DNA of 64,000 nucleotides from a bacterium HR28 (GTDB lineage Bacteria > Chloroflexota > Chloroflexia > Thermomicrobiales > Thermomicrobiaceae): positions 186,001-250,000 of the forward strand of contig BEIE01000004.1 of NCBI GenBank assembly GCA_002898255.1, written 5' to 3'. Position numbers and translations under genes: made by a program. Position 1 is the stretch's first letter. Every line of letters begins with the position of its first letter. The notes under the pieces were generated by a model that was not told the DNA's origin, searched no databases, and worked only from the letters and a program-made list of their open reading frames with translations. Shown piece by piece: positions 1 through 9,303 of this stretch.

Positions 1-1698
1 TTGATCAAGGCACTCATGCGGCGACGTGTCATGGCGAGCATTAACCAGCAGATCGACTTTGAAACCGCCGCAGCGGTCGCCGCCGACTTCGGCGTCGAGC
101 TCGTTGAACGGACTCCCGAAGCCGTCCAACAGGAGAAGAGCTTGGCCGAGATCGTCCGGCTGAGCGCACAGGAGCCCGGCGCCGTGCCGCGTCCTCCTGT
201 TGTCACAATCATGGGGCACGTCGACCACGGGAAGACGAAGCTGCTCGACGCCATTCGGCACACAAATGTCGCCGAGGGTGAGGCCGGCGGGATCACTCAG
301 CACATTGGCGCGTACCAAGTCGAGGTCCAGGGCCGCAAGATTACTTTCCTCGACACCCCTGGCCACGAGGCTTTCACCGCCATGCGCGCCCGCGGTGCAC
401 AGGTCACGGACATCGCGGTCTTGGTCGTTGCAGCCGACGACGGGGTGATGCCGCAGACACGAGAAGCAGTCGCTCACGCCCGTGCGGCGAATGTGCCGAT
501 CATCGTCGCGATCAACAAGATCGATCTACCCACGGCCAACCCTGCCCGCGTCAAGCAGCAGCTGGCAGAAATCGGCGTCATCCCGGAGGAGTACGGCGGT
601 GACGTGCCTGTCGTCGAAGTGTCGGCGAAACAGCGACTTGGCATCGAGGATCTGCTGGAAATGATCTTGCTGGTCGCTGATTTGCACGAGCTCAAGGCTA
701 ACCCAAACCGACCAGCTATCGGCGTGATCATCGAGGCCAAGATCGATCAGAAGCGGGGTCCCGTCGCGACGGTCTTGGTCCAGACGGGTACCCTCAAGCT
801 CAACGATATCGTGGTCGCTGGTGCGACGTGGGGACGTGTCCGCGCCATGTTCGACGACCGCGGCCGAAAGGTACGTCGCGCCGAACCCTCCATGCCAGTC
901 GAGATTCTCGGCCTCGAGGAAGTGCCGGAGGCAGGCGACTACCTCCAGGTCGTCGAGGATGAGCGTACCGCCAAGGAAATCGCCGCGCAGCGCGCACTCA
1001 AGCGCCGTGCTGAGGCGTTTGCTGAGACGCGCGTCATCAAGCTCGACGAGTTCCACAAGGGGCTCCAGGTCGGCGAGACGCGCGAACTGCGCCTCATCCT
1101 GAAGGCGGACGTTCAGGGAAGCCTGGAGGCGATCCAAAACGCTCTGGCTAAGCTGAACGATGAGCTCGAAGGTGTCGGTATCACTGTTCTCCATGCCGCC
1201 ACCGGTGCCATCTCGGAGTCGGACGTCATGCTTGCCGCGACGACCGGCGCGATCGTCATTGGCTTCAACGTCCGTCCTGACGTTGCCGCCCGGCGTGCAG
1301 CGGAAGCGACCGGTGTAGACATTCGATACTACGATGTCATCTACCATCTACTAGAGGATGTTCGTGGTGCCGTCACCGGATTGCTCGCACCTGAAACGCG
1401 AGAAGTCGTTGACGGTGTCGCCGAAGTACGAGAAACGTTCCGCCTCCCGAACCGAGCGGTCGCAGCCGGTCTCTACGTTGTGAGTGGTAAGGCTGTACGC
1501 AATGCTCGCGTCCGGGTCATCCGGGACGGCAAGGTGATCCACGAGGGCACGGTCGCCTCGTTGCGCCGATTCAAAGAAGATGTCCGGGAAGTCGCCGCGG
1601 GCTACGAGTGTGGCTTGACCATTGACGGCTTCAACGATATCCGCGTCGGCGATCAGATCGAGTTCTATCACATCGAACAGGTCCCGCGCGGGCGCTGA
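1..1698 (+). CDS. infB: Translation initiation factor IF-2 (5' end truncated by window)
   Basis: GTPase that places initiator fMet-tRNA on the 30S subunit and promotes 50S joining. The visible 565 residues begin inside the IF2_N helical domain ([10 protein letters not shown]-type motif). They continue through the G domain, with P-loop GHVDHGKT at residues 72-79, DTPGH near 120 and NKID near 173, and then the beta-barrel and C-terminal domains. The frame is open to base 1 and the IF2_N motif is entered part-way, so the TTG at base 1 is almost certainly internal and the true start lies upstream. First gene of a ribosome/RNA-modification operon with rbfA and truB, a common bacterial order. Confidence 0.97.
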   Translation: MIKALMRRRVMASINQQIDFETAAAVAADFGVELVERTPEAVQQEKSLAEIVRLSAQEPGAVPRPPVVTIMGHVDHGKTKLLDAIRHTNVAEGEAGGITQHIGAYQVEVQGRKITFLDTPGHEAFTAMRARGAQVTDIAVLVVAADDGVMPQTREAVAHARAANVPIIVAINKIDLPTANPARVKQQLAEIGVIPEEYGGDVPVVEVSAKQRLGIEDLLEMILLVADLHELKANPNRPAIGVIIEAKIDQKRGPVATVLVQTGTLKLNDIVVAGATWGRVRAMFDDRGRKVRRAEPSMPVEILGLEEVPEAGDYLQVVEDERTAKEIAAQRALKRRAEAFAETRVIKLDEFHKGLQVGETRELRLILKADVQGSLEAIQNALAKLNDELEGVGITVLHAATGAISESDVMLAATTGAIVIGFNVRPDVAARRAAEATGVDIRYYDVIYHLLEDVRGAVTGLLAPETREVVDGVAEVRETFRLPNRAVAAGLYVVSGKAVRNARVRVIRDGKVIHEGTVASLRRFKEDVREVAAGYECGLTIDGFNDIRVGDQIEFYHIEQVPRGR

Positions 1699-1741
1699 TG
1701 ACGCGCCCGCGCAACCGGCCGCGCGGAAGGGAGGGCAAGCG

Positions 1742-2131
1742 ATGCCCAGTTATCGCCAAGCGCGACTAGCAGAGTTCCTGCGTGACGAGATCAGTGCCAT
1801 CATCCAACGTGAACTCCGCGATCCCCGCCTCGGTTTCGTCAGCGTCACACGCGTCGAACTCAGCCCCGACCTCCGTCATGCGCGTGTTTTTGTCTCCGTG
1901 TACGGCAGTCACGAAGAACAAGAGGCGGCATTGCAGGCACTCCAGGGTGCCGCCGGCTTCATCCGTCGGTTGATCGCCCCTCATCTGCACACAAGACACA
2001 TTCCTGAACTGCATTTCAAGCTTGATCGGTCGCTCGAACACGCGGAGCAGGTCGCGCGCCTGCTGTATCAGATTCAGCGAGAACGACAAACTGACACGGC
2101 AGGAACGAGTAAAGACGATGACCACTCGTGA
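1742..2131 (+). CDS. rbfA: 30S ribosome-binding factor A
   Basis: Small KH-fold factor that matures the 17S rRNA 5' end and the 30S subunit. The start is the ATG at 1742, preceded by a GGGAGG ribosome site about 7 nt upstream, giving 129 aa (family usual 100-130). N-terminal RLAEFLRDEISAIIQRELRD and the DPRLGFVSVTRVELSPDLRHARVFVS stretch are typical RbfA sequence; the C-terminus is charged. It follows infB by 43 nt, and its last bases overlap the next start. The longer open frame reaching back into infB has no family sequence and was not used. Confidence 0.95.
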   Translation: MPSYRQARLAEFLRDEISAIIQRELRDPRLGFVSVTRVELSPDLRHARVFVSVYGSHEEQEAALQALQGAAGFIRRLIAPHLHTRHIPELHFKLDRSLEHAEQVARLLYQIQRERQTDTAGTSKDDDHS

Positions 2132-3149
2132 ACCGAACCACAGTACGGGCTTCGAGGGTCGCGCCGCCTGGCAACTGCTCGCCAGCGCGCGCACGGTGTT
2201 GATCGCCACGCACGCAAATCCCGATGCCGACGCGGTCGCATCGATTTTGGCTCTTCGTTTAGCCCTCGCTGAAGTGGTCTCTAATGTGATCTGTTTGACG
2301 GGAGATGGTCTAGTCCCCTCAAGCTTGACTTTTCTCCCAGCCGCCGACCTACTGATCCGTGACCCTGCAACGGTGCACGAGACACCCGACTGTATTGCGC
2401 TCCTCGATTGCGCTGATCCAAGTCGGCTCGGACCCTTCTTTCACTTGCATTCCAACTGGTTCGAGGGCCAAATACCAATGGTGAACATTGACCATCACAT
2501 TACGAATACGCGTTTCGGACACGTCGACCTCATCGATCCGAACGCGGCTTCAACGACCGAAATATTAGCGCAATGGTTCCTGACAGTTGGTGTCACCATC
2601 ACGCCCGATATTGCTACCTGCTTGCTTACGGGACTCTATGGGGACACGCTGAGTTTTCAGACGACAAGCACCAGCGTCCGCGCACTCGAACTCGCTGCTC
2701 TCCTTCTGCGCCTTGGCGCCCGTCATGAAGAGATTGTCAATAACCTCTTTCGGCGGAAACCGGTTTCCACGATCCGCTTGTGGGGCGCTGCATTGAGTCG
2801 AATCCGTGTCGAACCGCCGTTGATTTGGACCGAAATTACGCGGGACATGCTCCACGAGACTGGCGCGACGCCTGTTGAGGGAGAAGGAATCGTTAATTTT
2901 CTCAGCGGAGCTGAGGGCACAGTGGTGTCGCTGCTCTTTTACGAACAGCCCGAAGGTTGGCGGGTGAGTCTGCGCTCCGCTGACTCCTTGGTTGACGTTG
3001 CCCAACTGTGCCAGCGGTACGGTGGCGGTGGACATCCCCGTGCTGCTGGTTGTCGTTTGCCGCCTGGAGAAGCCGCTCGCCGCGCATTCCTCAACGACCT
3101 TCGTGCAATGGTCACGGAACTTCTGGCAACCCGGCCACACTCGAGGTAA
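2118..3149 (+). CDS. nrnA: DHH-family phosphoesterase (NrnA-type oligoribonuclease / pAp phosphatase)
   Basis: Predicted to degrade nanoRNAs or 3'-phosphoadenosine 5'-phosphate. The ATG at 2118 gives 343 aa and overlaps the end of rbfA by 14 nt, suggesting translational coupling. Visible motifs: HANPDADA near residues 32-39 (metal-binding Asp), DCADPSRLG near 97-105, the signature DHH at 125-127, and the C-terminal DHHA1 glycine motif GGGGHPRAAG. The position between rbfA and truB is a well-known location for this family. Whether the substrate is nanoRNA, pAp or a cyclic-dinucleotide product cannot be told from sequence; a c-di-AMP receptor is encoded elsewhere in the window. Confidence 0.9.
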   Translation: MTTREPNHSTGFEGRAAWQLLASARTVLIATHANPDADAVASILALRLALAEVVSNVICLTGDGLVPSSLTFLPAADLLIRDPATVHETPDCIALLDCADPSRLGPFFHLHSNWFEGQIPMVNIDHHITNTRFGHVDLIDPNAASTTEILAQWFLTVGVTITPDIATCLLTGLYGDTLSFQTTSTSVRALELAALLLRLGARHEEIVNNLFRRKPVSTIRLWGAALSRIRVEPPLIWTEITRDMLHETGATPVEGEGIVNFLSGAEGTVVSLLFYEQPEGWRVSLRSADSLVDVAQLCQRYGGGGHPRAAGCRLPPGEAARRAFLNDLRAMVTELLATRPHSR

Positions 3150-3155
3150 GGAGCA

Positions 3156-4049
3156 GTGCACGGTATTTTGCTCGTCGACAAGCCACGAGGTTGGACTTCA
3201 CACGACGTCGTAAACTGGGTTCGTAAGCGACTCCGTACCCGCTGGGTCGGTCATGGCGGAACGCTCGATCCTGCTGCCGAGGGACTCCTCCTTATCGCGG
3301 TTGGGATCGCGACGCGGCTCATCCAGTATGCGATCGACGCAGACAAGTCATATGTTGCCCATATTGTGCTCGGGGTTTCGACCACGACCGACGACCTGGA
3401 GGGCGAGCCATCTCAGGCCTCACCGGCGAGCCAACCGCCAAGTCTGGCTCAGCTCCATACTGCTCTTGAGCGGTTCCGGGGCTCGTTCGAGCAACGTCCC
3501 CCTTCCTATTCTGCGGTCAAGATCGGAGGCACCCCGGCATATCGTCGAGCTCGGGAACAGATACCCACCGAGCTCCGTCCCCGGACGGTCTTTGTCCGCG
3601 ACTTGCAATGCCTCCACTACGACTATCCGGACCTTATCGTCTCCATTGATTGCAGCAAGGGTTTTTACGTCCGTTCCTTGGCACGCGACCTGGGAGCACT
3701 CCTCGGCACGGGGGGATACCTGCACGGGCTCGTTCGAACGCGTATCGGCACGTTCACACTTAGTGAGGCCTGGTCGCTCCCGGAACTGGAGCGCTGCCTT
3801 ACTCGTGAAACATGGCCTCTCCTCGCACAACATCCCGACATGCTCGTCTCGTCTCTTCCGGTTCTGCTTATACCGGAGCAGCAAATAACGGCGTGGTATC
3901 ATGGCGCACCGGTGCGGTCTTCAGAGACCGCGCTCCCAGAGACCCTCGCACGGGCATATGCGCCCGACGGCACTTGGGTCGGAATCGCTCGGTACGACGC
4001 GAATCAGGCATGCTGGCGTCCCGTACTCGTTCATCACGAACGACGCTGA
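3156..4049 (+). CDS. truB: tRNA pseudouridine(55) synthase
   Basis: Isomerises U55 in the T-loop of tRNA. GTG start at 3156 with AAGGAG just upstream, 6 nt after nrnA; 297 aa. The N-terminus GILLVDKPRGWTSHD is characteristic. The catalytic Asp lies in GGTLDPAAEGLL (D38), and SAVKIGG, RRTVFVRDL and the C-terminal CSKGFYVRSLARDLG motif follow. A short C-terminal extension after residue 240 may be a PUA-like remnant. In the infB-rbfA-nrnA-truB-ribF string, which is conserved in many bacteria. Confidence 0.96.
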   Translation: MHGILLVDKPRGWTSHDVVNWVRKRLRTRWVGHGGTLDPAAEGLLLIAVGIATRLIQYAIDADKSYVAHIVLGVSTTTDDLEGEPSQASPASQPPSLAQLHTALERFRGSFEQRPPSYSAVKIGGTPAYRRAREQIPTELRPRTVFVRDLQCLHYDYPDLIVSIDCSKGFYVRSLARDLGALLGTGGYLHGLVRTRIGTFTLSEAWSLPELERCLTRETWPLLAQHPDMLVSSLPVLLIPEQQITAWYHGAPVRSSETALPETLARAYAPDGTWVGIARYDANQACWRPVLVHHERR

Positions 4050-4069
4050 CTGAGGAGACGAATCGCGCA

Positions 4070-5080
4070 ATGCGAATCGTTACTGACTGGGACGACGTCC
4101 CGTCTCAACCACATGTTGTGACAATTGGAAATTTCGATGGGGTTCACCGTGGACACCGTCATCTCCTTGAGACGGTTCGCAACCATGCCATCCATCATGG
4201 TGTCGCGAGTCTGGTCATCACCTTCGACCCGTTGCCAGCCGAGGTGCTTGCTCCTGATCACGCCCCGCTGCGACTGACGCTTACTGAACAACGTCTACGA
4301 CTCCTTCTGGCCTGCGGGATCGATCGGATCCTGCTGATTCGATTCGATCGCCAGTTCGCTTCTCTCACGCCTCGAGAGTTTATCGATTTGCTTGTCGCAG
4401 CGACCCATCCCACCGAAATCATTGTTGGTGACGACTTCCACTTTGGCCGTGGCCGGAGCGGAAATCCGAGCGTCCTCCGCGAACTCGCTTCCGAGTTCGG
4501 CTTCTCCGTGTCCGTCGTGACCAGAGTTGAAGACGGATCGACGCCAATCTCCTCCACACGCATCCGTCAAGCAATCACCGAAGGCAATGTGAGCCTGGCC
4601 GCAGAACTTTTGGGACGGCCACATGCCCTCGTTGGCGAGATCGTTGCTGGTTCTGGCCGGGGGTCACAGCTTGGGTTCCCAACAGCGAATCTCGCAGTGT
4701 TTGATCGTCTCCTCCCGCCAGCTCACGGCATCTACGCCGCTGTGGCCTGGACGCGTCAGACCTGGTATCCAGCACTGGCGTATATTGGAGATCGCCCGAC
4801 CTTTCCTGGCGCGGGCTACGCCGTAGAAACGTACTTGCTTGCGGAGTCAGTCCCGAATCTCCGCGGTGAAACGTTGACGATCTACTTTATTGATCGGTTG
4901 CGCCCGGATCGTGCCTTCACGAATGTCCAGGAACTGATCGATCAAATGCAACAGGATGAGCAGCAAGCTCGCCAGCGACTAGAATCGGTCATGTCGAGCT
5001 GGCCCCCGCCACTCGTCGCTGCTCTCCACGCACCCTTGGAAGGAGTTCACTTGACCCATGGTTCACCGGAGCGAGCGTGA
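4070..5080 (+). CDS. ribF: Bifunctional riboflavin kinase / FAD synthetase
   Basis: Makes FMN from riboflavin and then FAD from FMN. The ATG at 4070 gives 336 aa; the longer open frame into truB is not family-like. The N-terminal nucleotidyltransferase half has GNFDGVHRGH (HxGH-type motif) near residue 20 and the STRIRQAI motif. The C-terminal flavokinase half begins near residue 185 with GRGSQLGFPTANL. A GAGGAG lies upstream, at rather long spacing. The 3' end overlaps tyrS by 23 nt. Confidence 0.95.
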   Translation: MRIVTDWDDVPSQPHVVTIGNFDGVHRGHRHLLETVRNHAIHHGVASLVITFDPLPAEVLAPDHAPLRLTLTEQRLRLLLACGIDRILLIRFDRQFASLTPREFIDLLVAATHPTEIIVGDDFHFGRGRSGNPSVLRELASEFGFSVSVVTRVEDGSTPISSTRIRQAITEGNVSLAAELLGRPHALVGEIVAGSGRGSQLGFPTANLAVFDRLLPPAHGIYAAVAWTRQTWYPALAYIGDRPTFPGAGYAVETYLLAESVPNLRGETLTIYFIDRLRPDRAFTNVQELIDQMQQDEQQARQRLESVMSSWPPPLVAALHAPLEGVHLTHGSPERA

Positions 5081-6275
5081 GGTTCTGGTCGACCGTCTCC
5101 TCACACGTGGTACTGTCGATGTCGTCGTTCGCGAACGGCTCCGTGCCCGTCTGCTCGGTGATCGGCCGCTTCGCGTAAAGTTGGGCGTCGATCCCACACG
5201 CCCCGACATCCACCTCGGTCATTATGTCTGTTTCCGCAAGCTCCGAGAATTCCAGGCACTCGGCCACCAGGTCGTGGTCATTATTGGTGACTGGACTGCT
5301 CGCATTGGGGATCCTTCCGGCCGCTCGGCTCAGCGCCCGATGCTGACAGCGGAAGAGGTTGCTGCCAACGCACAGACGTATCTTGACCAATTCTTCAAGG
5401 TCGTCGACGTGAGCCGAGCCGAGATCGTTTGGCAAAGTACCTGGTTTGGGACATTCACGCTGGAGGACGTCATCCGACTGGCGAGCAAATACACGGTAGC
5501 CAAGCTTCTTACTCGAGAGGACTTCGCGCGACGCTATGAGCAGGGATCGCCAATCAGCATCACCGAGCTCCTATACCCGCTCCTGCAGGCCTACGACTCT
5601 GTTGCGATCCAAGCCGACGTCGAGATCGGTGGAACCGACCAGTTATTCAACCTCCTGGTCGGGCGTGACATTATGCGCGAATACGGGCTTGAGCCGCAGG
5701 ATGTGCTCACGGTTCCGCTGCTCGTCGGCACCGACGGTACCCTCAAGATGAGTAAGAGTTATGGAAATTATATCGCGGTCAATGAACCTCCCGAGGAGAT
5801 GTTCGGCAAAATCATGTCAATCCCCGATCACGTGCTCGGCGACTACCTCCGTCTCCTCACCGATCTCCCGGATGAGGAAATCGACGACATGCTCGCACGG
5901 ATGGCTGCCGGCACGCTGAATCCGCGTGACGTCAAAGAACGCCTCGCGACAATCATTGTCAGCGATCTGCACTCACCCGAAGCCGCTGCTCGTGCGCGCG
6001 ACTATTTCCATCGAGTACACCGACTCCGCGAACTTCCCGAGGAACTCCCAGAGATTGCGGTCCCAACGAGAGCTCGCGTCATCGACTACATCGTCCGCGC
6101 TGGCTTCGCGCGAACGAACAACGAAGCACGCCGCCTCGTCCTCCAAGGCGGCGTGCGTCTGGATGGACAACGGGTCGACGATCCCGAAGCGGTGCTCGAA
6201 CTGCATGAACCGATCGTACTCCAGGTGGGCAAGCGACGTTTTGCCCGCCTTGTACCCATGTTGCCGAAAGGTTGA
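5058..6275 (+). CDS. tyrS: Tyrosyl-tRNA synthetase
   Basis: Class I aminoacyl-tRNA synthetase charging tRNA-Tyr. The start ATG at 5058 overlaps ribF; 405 aa. The HIGH-like motif is IHLGH (about residues 51-55) and KMSKS is at 230-234. The Rossmann core contains the GDWTARIGDPSGRS and GGTDQLFNLLVGRD motifs of the TyrRS clade with HLGH, which is longer in the core than the E. coli type. The C-terminal S4 RNA-binding domain (about 340-402) carries NNEARRLVLQGGVRLDGQ. It ends 13 nt from the convergent alcohol dehydrogenase. Confidence 0.95.
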   Translation: MVHRSEREVLVDRLLTRGTVDVVVRERLRARLLGDRPLRVKLGVDPTRPDIHLGHYVCFRKLREFQALGHQVVVIIGDWTARIGDPSGRSAQRPMLTAEEVAANAQTYLDQFFKVVDVSRAEIVWQSTWFGTFTLEDVIRLASKYTVAKLLTREDFARRYEQGSPISITELLYPLLQAYDSVAIQADVEIGGTDQLFNLLVGRDIMREYGLEPQDVLTVPLLVGTDGTLKMSKSYGNYIAVNEPPEEMFGKIMSIPDHVLGDYLRLLTDLPDEEIDDMLARMAAGTLNPRDVKERLATIIVSDLHSPEAAARARDYFHRVHRLRELPEELPEIAVPTRARVIDYIVRAGFARTNNEARRLVLQGGVRLDGQRVDDPEAVLELHEPIVLQVGKRRFARLVPMLPKG

Positions 6276-6288
6276 ACAACCCTGCGAC

Positions 6289-7392
6289 TCAGAACACGAT
6301 GATGCTCCGGGCGACACTTCCAGCAAGCATCGCTTCGAATCCCTGATTGATCTCCTCAAGACGCAGGCGGCGTGAGATCAATTCATCCAGCTTGAGTCGC
6401 CCGAGCCGATACAGCTCTAATAGCCGCGGGATATCGCGCGGCAGGTTCGCTGTACCGTAAACGGTACCTTTAATCGTCTTTTCGGAGCGCAGCAGATCGA
6501 GCGGATCAAGAGGAATCGTCGTCCCCATAGGGGTCAGCCCGACAACGACCATCGTTCCGCCCTTGCGCGTCGCGGCATATGCTTGCTGAATCGTCTCTGC
6601 TCGACCAATGACCTCGAAAGCGTAATCCGCGCCGCGTCCCTCGGTCAGCGACCGCACAGCTTCGAGGAGATCTTGTTCCTTCGGATTCACCGTATGTGTC
6701 GCCCCGAGTTGGCGAGCCCATTCTAATTTCTGTGGCACGATATCGGCGGCGATGATTGGTCCAGCACCGACGAGTGCTGCCCCTTGGACGACGTTGAGCC
6801 CAACTCCTCCACAGCCGATGACCAGGACACTTTCTCCGGGCCGCACTCCAGCTGCAAACAGCACTGCCCCGACCCCAGTGGTTACACCACACCCCACCAA
6901 CGCGGCCCGATCAAGCGGAACATCGGCCGGCAACTTCAGGAGACCTTGCTCCGGTACGACCGTATACTCGGCGAAGCACGATACCCCGAGAATGTGATGA
7001 ACATCCTGCCCATCGCGATGGAACCGTGTTGTCCCATCGAACATACGACCAGTTCGCCGGATCGGATTACTGAAGTCGCAGAGGGCCGGACGACCGTTGA
7101 GACAGTAGAAACACTGCCCGCAGAAAGCGCGGAACACAAAGAGAACCGGATCGCCGGGTCGGAACCGCGTCACTCCTGGCCCAACTGCTTCAACGACGCC
7201 AGCTCCCTCATGCCCAGGCACCGCTGGAAGAACGGCTTCCAGATCACCCTGAATGTAGTGCAGGTCACTGTGGCAGACTCCCGCCGCTACCACGCGAACC
7301 AAGACTTCGCCTTCTTTAGGTGGATCAATGTCCACCTCCCAGATCTCTAGCGGCTTCTTTACTTCTGTCAGTACGGCAGCACGAGCGCGCAT
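6289..7392 (-). CDS. Zinc-dependent alcohol dehydrogenase, MDR family
   Basis: NAD(P)-dependent medium-chain dehydrogenase of 367 aa. The ATG at 7392 is chosen because GGAGGGAG lies about 9 nt upstream and the family N-terminus (RARAAVLTEVKKPLEIWEVD) starts there. The catalytic zinc region is VCHSD and GHEGAG; four structural-zinc cysteines lie in the CGQCFYCLNGRPALC lobe; the Rossmann glycines are GCGGVGLNV. It resembles class III and mycothiol/NDMA-type alcohol dehydrogenases, but the natural substrate is not evident. Monocistronic, with a sigma70-like promoter and an inverted repeat upstream. Confidence 0.9.
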   Translation of the reverse strand: MRARAAVLTEVKKPLEIWEVDIDPPKEGEVLVRVVAAGVCHSDLHYIQGDLEAVLPAVPGHEGAGVVEAVGPGVTRFRPGDPVLFVFRAFCGQCFYCLNGRPALCDFSNPIRRTGRMFDGTTRFHRDGQDVHHILGVSCFAEYTVVPEQGLLKLPADVPLDRAALVGCGVTTGVGAVLFAAGVRPGESVLVIGCGGVGLNVVQGAALVGAGPIIAADIVPQKLEWARQLGATHTVNPKEQDLLEAVRSLTEGRGADYAFEVIGRAETIQQAYAATRKGGTMVVVGLTPMGTTIPLDPLDLLRSEKTIKGTVYGTANLPRDIPRLLELYRLGRLKLDELISRRLRLEEINQGFEAMLAGSVARSIIVF

Positions 7393-7427
7393 AACGGTAC
7401 TCCCTCCGCGTATGATCCTGGTTTCGC

Positions 7428-7459
7428 AGTATCCCCCACATAGTGTTGAGGAGTCAACA
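7428..7459 (-). promoter_or_regulatory. Promoter of the alcohol dehydrogenase with inverted repeat over the -35
   Basis: On the minus strand TTGACT (7457-7452) is followed after 18 nt by GATACT (7433-7428). A perfect inverted repeat TGTTGA-GGAG-TCAACA occupies 7444-7459 and covers the -35, a plausible operator. No experimental evidence; arms of six bases alone could arise by chance. Confidence 0.5.
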
Positions 7460-7865
7460 GTGTCACGTGGAGGAGTACCAATTACGGCGCAAACCATTGT
7501 GAGGCCAGGATGGTGCCGCGCGCTCTGCCCAGTCGTACTCGCCTGGACTATGTGACGCGGGATTAAAGCCTCGTTTCGCACTAGATGCATCCGTACACCC
7601 GGCTATTCAGCACATTGCTGAGGCGAACTGGACACCAAAACCGTTGAGGGGGTTAATTTTCTTGAGACGACGTCCTGCTTGCCTCGGTGCCTTCCAATAG
7701 ACAAAGAGGTTTGATAAAAACAACACTTACAGATTCCAAAGTGCAGTAGCTTGGAGCTATTCGCTTCTTTGTCCGACGATCGAAAGGTCTCTTGATTAGA
7801 GAGCCGGTGAACGAATCCCAGACGTGGTCACCGCCAACTCTTTACGATTCCCGTGCAGAAACAAG
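7460..7865. other. Intergenic region, no gene recognised
   Basis: About 400 bases between the alcohol dehydrogenase promoter and the tRNA terminator. It is AT-richer than its surroundings around 7640-7760. No frame shows protein-like composition and no structured RNA was recognised. Confidence 0.5.
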
Positions 7866-7895
7866 CCCCCTGACCATCGAGGAGAGGTCAGGGGG
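7866..7895 (-). terminator. Hairpin terminator downstream of tRNA-Pro/tRNA-Gly
   Basis: Perfect 10-bp stem CCCCCTGACC (7866-7875) / GGTCAGGGGG (7886-7895) with a 10-nt loop. On the minus strand the stem is followed by CTTGTTTCTG, a weak U-rich tract. It lies about 50 nt beyond the tRNA-Gly 3' end. Confidence 0.65.
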
Positions 7896-7946
7896 GACAA
7901 GCGAAGAGCCGGATTCTTGGGGAAGATCCACACTGCAATAAAAAAG

Positions 7947-8019
7947 AGCGGGAGACGGGACTCGAACCCGCGACAACCGGCTTGGAAGGCCGGCACTCTA
8001 CCAACTGAGTTACTCCCGC
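7947..8019 (-). tRNA. tRNA-Gly (anticodon TCC)
   Basis: Full cloverleaf on the minus strand: acceptor GCGGGAG/CTCCCGC, D-arm with AGTTGG, anticodon stem GCCGG/CCGGT with loop CTTCCAA (anticodon TCC), and T-loop GTTCGAAC. Discriminator T. CCA is not encoded. It follows tRNA-Pro by 4 nt and is presumably co-transcribed. Confidence 0.96.
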
Positions 8020-8023
8020 ACGG

Positions 8024-8096
8024 TCGGGGTGAGAGGACTCGAACCTCCGGCCTCAGCGTCCCAAACGCCGCGCGCTACCAACTGCGCCACACCCCG
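8024..8096 (-). tRNA. tRNA-Pro (anticodon TGG)
   Basis: Minus-strand cloverleaf: acceptor CGGGGTG/CACCCCG, starting with C1 as usual for tRNA-Pro, anticodon loop TTTGGGA (anticodon TGG), T-loop GTTCGAGTC, discriminator A. CCA is not encoded (CCG follows). First gene of the Pro-Gly pair. Confidence 0.96.
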
Positions 8097-8114
8097 ATCC
8101 GTTTCCAGTGCCAT

Positions 8115-8120
8115 AGTATA
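8115..8120 (-). promoter_or_regulatory. Extended -10 promoter element for tRNA-Pro/tRNA-Gly
   Basis: On the minus strand TATACT is preceded by TGC, making a TGnTATACT extended -10 about 19 nt before the tRNA-Pro 5' end. A TGGACA lies 19 nt upstream of the -10, at poor spacing. The same TGCTATACT core precedes tRNA-Leu at 48212-48220. Confidence 0.55.
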
Positions 8121-8417
8121 GCACGATCACTTACCCCGCTGTCCACCTTTGTTTCCAGTGCCTCGCCCGTGACTCACCCGCTCCCCTCGACCAGTTCCTA
8201 GTGGCACAGCAAAGTCAAAACCGACTTCTCCCCAGTTCACGTCCACGATCGGTCCCCACGGTAACCACACCGCTCCCTGGCCTTTTCTTGAGTTCAATCT
8301 CCTATCGCGGATCCTCTCAAGGGAAGCCCTTCCACTGGTATCGGTCAATCTTCCATCGCTATCGCAGCCGCCGAAATGCCGAGACACCTACCAGACTCGA
8401 TCCCCACAAGGAAAGCG
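8121..8417. other. Intergenic region, no convincing gene
   Basis: About 300 bases between the tRNA promoter and the serine protease stop. Open frames exist on both strands but lack ribosome sites and family resemblance. The 12-base word GTTTCCAGTGCC occurs twice, near 8101 and 8150. Confidence 0.4.
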
Positions 8418-9269
8418 CTACCCGCGCCGCTGACCCCCATTCCGCGGTCGCGGCACTTCGTAGGGTACCGGAATGTATTGCACGGATGGTCGCCGCTGCA
8501 TCGCCTGGGGATATAGCTCCATCAGCTGATAGACCTCTTCCGGAATACCGACTCTTACCGGAAGGCCCAACTGCTGGGCTTCCTCCACATCGATAGGATA
8601 ATCGTGCGTCCATTGCCCGCACGTCAGAGCATCTGCAATTCGTTGTGCCTCCGTTTCTGGCATCCCGTTTGCCTTCAGAATGTTCCGTACCGTCGCGTTC
8701 ACTTGACGCATGGCCTTCTCGCTTATGTCGGCAAGGATAAGCGTTTCATCCTCGATTTCCGTGATCGGCTTCTCACGGATCACACGCAGCACCGATGCCG
8801 CTGGAAACTGGCCTATTTGCGGATCCACCGGGCCCAGCACTGCATTCTCGTCCATTACTATCTCGTCAGCCGCGAGAGCGATGAGCGTTCCACCCGACAT
8901 CGCATAGTGCGGGACGAACACCGTCACTTTCCCGCGATGGCGCACGAGTGCCGAGGCGATCTGCTCCGCGGCGAGCACTAGCCCTCCAGGGGTATGAATA
9001 ATAAAGTCGATCGGCATCTCATCCGGTGTCAGCCGAATAGCACGCAGGACTGCCTCTGCGTCATCGATATCGATGTAGCGAGCCAAAGGAATCCCCAGAA
9101 ACGACACCGCTTCTTGCCGGTGAATGAGCGTGATCACTCGTGTCCCACGACGCTGCTCAAGCTGATGGATCAGCCGCAAGCGATTCATCTCGAGCAGACG
9201 CCGTTGTAGCACCGGCGACAACACGGAAAACAGAAGAAAGATCCAAAACAACAAGCCCGTAAGATCCAT
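8418..9269 (-). CDS. Membrane-anchored SDH-type serine protease (ClpP/SppA-like fold)
   Basis: Serine dehydrogenase proteinase-family protein (PF01972-like). An N-terminal membrane segment (LTGLLFWIFLLFSVLSP) is followed by a ClpP-like crotonase domain. The nucleophile is Ser in HYAMSGGTLIAL (about residue 125), with IHTPGG forming the oxyanion strand and ADEIVMDENAVLGPVDPQ downstream. Two ATGs are possible. GAGGAG sits directly against the first (9275) but 6 nt before the second (9269), so 9269 is preferred (283 aa). It diverges from pspA with about 97 nt between starts, so both may respond to envelope conditions. Substrates are unknown. Confidence 0.85.
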   Translation of the reverse strand: MDLTGLLFWIFLLFSVLSPVLQRRLLEMNRLRLIHQLEQRRGTRVITLIHRQEAVSFLGIPLARYIDIDDAEAVLRAIRLTPDEMPIDFIIHTPGGLVLAAEQIASALVRHRGKVTVFVPHYAMSGGTLIALAADEIVMDENAVLGPVDPQIGQFPAASVLRVIREKPITEIEDETLILADISEKAMRQVNATVRNILKANGMPETEAQRIADALTCGQWTHDYPIDVEEAQQLGLPVRVGIPEEVYQLMELYPQAMQRRPSVQYIPVPYEVPRPRNGGQRRG

Positions 9270-9303
9270 CTCCATCTCCTCGTATTCTTGAACCGCTGCT
9301 CGA

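Noticed and set aside
526-1347. Long antisense open frame (273 codons) inside infB
   Set aside because: It mirrors the GC-rich codon pattern of infB, has no ribosome site or family resemblance, and infB is certain.
7625-7639. 15-base word shared with 39702-39716
   Set aside because: A match of this length is expected by chance in a window of this size, and the flanks do not align.
8127-8387. 86-codon minus-strand frame downstream of the serine protease
   Set aside because: No ribosome site, and its low-complexity Gly/Arg tail runs into the tRNA promoter region.
8201-8596. Plus-strand open frame overlapping the serine protease gene
   Set aside because: Composition rich in Pro, Ser and Arg typical of shadow frames; it overlaps a recognised gene on the other strand.
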